Below are positions 6,096 to 7,331 of a DNA stretch of 7,331 nucleotides, in pieces. A program made the position numbers and the translations under genes. Numbering within the stretch: the first letter of the stretch is position 1; the number at the start of each line of letters is the position of its first letter. The DNA is from Verrucomicrobiota bacterium (GTDB lineage Bacteria > Verrucomicrobiota > Verrucomicrobiia > Verrucomicrobiales > Akkermansiaceae). The notes under the pieces were generated by a model. It did not search any database, was not told where the DNA came from, and saw nothing but the letters and a program-made list of their open reading frames with translations. The DNA lies in assembly GCA_026397695.1 (NCBI GenBank), contig JAPLUJ010000185.1:1-7331 (forward strand), read 5' to 3'.

Positions 6096-7001
6096 ATGCC
6101 CGACTATCACCTGAGCCACCTTGACCAACTTGAAGCCGAAGCCATCTTCGTGCTCCGCGAAACCGCCGCCCAGTTCCAGAATCCGGCCCTGCTGTTCTCG
6201 GGTGGCAAAGATTCAATCGTCATGGCATGGCTGGCCCGCAAAGCGTTCTGGCCGGCGCGCATGCCGTTCCCCCTCGTGCATATCGATACCGGCCACAATT
6301 TCCCCGAAACCATGACTTTTCGCGACGAGTTCGTGGAGTTGATGCGTGCCCAACTGGTCGTCGGCTCGGTCCAGGAATCCATCGATACCGGACGCGTCAC
6401 GGAGGAAACCGGTGCCAATGCCTCCCGTAACAAACTCCAAACCATCACCCTGCTCGATACCATCGAAGCAAACCACTACGACGCCTGCCTCGGCGGTGGC
6501 CGCCGCGATGAGGAAAAATCCCGGGCCAAGGAGCGCTTCTTCTCACACCGCGACGACTTCGGCCAATGGGACCCGAAAAACCAACGACCGGAACTCTGGA
6601 ACCTCTTCAACGGCCACCGCCATCCCGGCGAGCATTTCCGTATCTTCCCGCTCTCGAATTTCACCGAAATGGATATCTGGATGTATCTCCAACGCGAAAA
6701 CATCCCGCTTCCCGCCATCTACTTCGCCCACCAACGCGAAGTCTTCCAGCGCAATGGCACCTTGCTCGCCGTCACCCGGTTCCTCCAGCCTCAGGACCAC
6801 GAACCGGCCAGCCGCCAGACCGTCCGCTTCCGTACCATCGGTGACGCCACCTGCACCGGTGCCGTCGAATCCTCCGCCTCCACCCTAGACGAGGTCATCG
6901 CCGAAGTCGCCGCCGCCCGCCAAACCGAACGCGGCACCCGCTCCGACGACAAACGCTCCGAAACCGCCATGGAAGACCGGAAAAAAGAGGGCTATTTCTG
7001 A
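6096..7001 (+). CDS. cysD: Sulfate adenylyltransferase subunit 2 (ATP sulfurylase small subunit)
   Basis: CysD is the catalytic PP-loop ATPase subunit of the CysDN ATP sulfurylase, which makes APS from ATP and sulfate with GTP hydrolysis by CysN. The 301-residue protein is standard length. The PP-loop SGGKDS is at 35-40. HIDTGHNFPET (62-72), GGGRRDEEKSRAKER (133-147) and FPLSNFTEMDIW (184-195) follow, then RFRTIGDATCTGAVES (244-259) and the conserved tail ending KKEGYF. The tail with TERGTRSDDKRSETAMEDRK (277-296) is the variant I associate with non-enteric, alphaproteobacterial-like CysD. It is preceded by cysC, so APS formation and its phosphorylation are co-encoded. The large GTPase subunit CysN, normally next, is not the following gene. 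No Shine-Dalgarno sequence precedes the ATG. Confidence 0.97.
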   Translation: MPDYHLSHLDQLEAEAIFVLRETAAQFQNPALLFSGGKDSIVMAWLARKAFWPARMPFPLVHIDTGHNFPETMTFRDEFVELMRAQLVVGSVQESIDTGRVTEETGANASRNKLQTITLLDTIEANHYDACLGGGRRDEEKSRAKERFFSHRDDFGQWDPKNQRPELWNLFNGHRHPGEHFRIFPLSNFTEMDIWMYLQRENIPLPAIYFAHQREVFQRNGTLLAVTRFLQPQDHEPASRQTVRFRTIGDATCTGAVESSASTLDEVIAEVAAARQTERGTRSDDKRSETAMEDRKKEGYF

Positions 7002-7030
7002 CCGATAACAACCCATAACTTCGACGGCCC

Positions 7031-7204
7031 ATGTCTCCCCCTAATCTCAAACCCTCGCCCGACCAAAAACTGCGAATCGCATCCATGCTTTATGTGACCG
7101 CACGCAAGGTGAAACACGCCGCCCTGCGGCGGCGCTACCCGGATTGGACCGATGCCCGCCTGCTCGAGGAATTAAACCGCCGCTTCTTCCTGCTCCATGA
7201 TTGA
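7031..7204 (+). CDS. Small protein of unknown function preceding a nucleotidyltransferase gene
   Basis: The frame encodes 57 residues, starting at ATG 7031, 29 bp after cysD, and ending at TGA 7202-7204. The protein is basic in the middle (TARKVKHAALRRRYPDW, 23-39) and looks fully helical after a proline-rich start. The segment LRRRYPDWTDARLLEELNRR (32-51) recalls small helical proteins with an LRxxxP-x-x-x-x-x-EL pattern that I have seen encoded directly upstream of nucleotidyltransferase-fold genes; this is from memory and not a named family. Its last 8 bp overlap the start of the next gene, so the two are probably translationally coupled, consistent with a two-gene functional unit. A 7-bp hairpin within it (7117-7134) is explained by Ala/Arg codons. 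No function is assigned. Confidence 0.6.
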   Translation: MSPPNLKPSPDQKLRIASMLYVTARKVKHAALRRRYPDWTDARLLEELNRRFFLLHD

Positions 7205-7331
7205 ACTCATCGACACCTTCATCCGTCCGCTCAACGCGCATGGCATCCGCTACATCATCACCGGATCCGTGGCATCCATGGTTTATGGCGAACCACGACT
7301 CACTAATGACATTGATGTGGTTCTTGAAATC
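7197..7331 (+). CDS. Nucleotidyltransferase-fold protein (MNT/AbiEii-like), 3' end outside window
   Basis: The first 45 codons remain open to the window edge. The signature G23-S24 followed by thirteen residues and D38-I39-D40 matches the pol-beta nucleotidyltransferase pattern (G-[GS]-x(9-13)-D-h-[DE]). It lies in the string ITGSVASMVYGEPRLTNDID (21-40). The two aspartates would bind metal. An N-terminal helix (IELIDTFIRPLNAHG, 2-16) followed by a hydrophobic strand (IRYIITG) is typical of stand-alone nucleotidyltransferases of defence or toxin-antitoxin type (AbiEii, MNT, DUF6036-like). The start overlaps the small ORF by 8 bp. Substrate and subfamily need the missing C-terminal part. It occupies the place where cysN would be expected after cysD. 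Confidence 0.8.
   Translation, partial: MIELIDTFIRPLNAHGIRYIITGSVASMVYGEPRLTNDIDVVLEI

Noticed and set aside
7117..7134. 7-bp GC hairpin (CGCCGCC, loop CTGC, GGCGGCG)
   Set aside because: It lies inside the small ORF and is explained by consecutive Ala and Arg codons in a GC-rich gene.

Overview
The window looks like part of the chromosome of a GC-rich, non-enteric bacterium that makes a surface polysaccharide. Codon use (strong G/C at third positions), the absence of Shine-Dalgarno sequences before almost every start, an AT-rich heptanucleotide tandem repeat between genes and the family mix suggest Verrucomicrobiota or a close relative. That assignment is an inference; no rRNA or marker gene is present. 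All genes are on the + strand and packed tightly.

Layout. Positions 1-85 hold the last 27 codons of a sugar-nucleotide epimerase/reductase, probably GDP-L-fucose synthase. After a 190-bp spacer containing a strong hairpin comes gmd (GDP-mannose 4,6-dehydratase, 276-1394). A complete YefM/YoeB-type toxin-antitoxin pair follows (1467-2008). Ten bases later starts a two-domain protein: an HxGH-type nucleotidyltransferase fused to a shortened fucokinase-like GHMP kinase domain (2019-3101). Then come a WecG/TagA/CpsF (GT26) glycosyltransferase (3120-3878) and, overlapping it by 4 bp, a UDP-glucose 6-dehydrogenase of the animal/plant type (3875-5263).

A non-coding interval (5264-5489) carries twelve tandem copies of a 7-bp unit. 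It separates the sugar genes from a sulfate-activation pair, cysC (5490-6080) and cysD (6096-7001). The expected cysN does not follow directly. Instead there is a 57-codon small ORF (7031-7204) that overlaps the start of a nucleotidyltransferase-fold gene running off the window end (7197-7331).

How the genes fit together. Gmd plus the upstream reductase would supply a GDP-6-deoxyhexose (GDP-L-fucose if the reductase is Fcl). The dehydrogenase supplies UDP-glucuronate. The fusion protein may activate a further sugar. The GT26 enzyme would transfer a sugar to a lipid-linked acceptor. CysD (with CysN) and CysC make APS and PAPS, the donor for sulfotransferases. Together this could feed a sulfated, uronate- and deoxysugar-containing glycan, although no sulfotransferase, polymerase or exporter lies in the window. 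One certain and one possible two-gene toxin-antitoxin-like unit are interspersed among these genes. The most unusual element is the nucleotidyltransferase/GHMP-kinase fusion.
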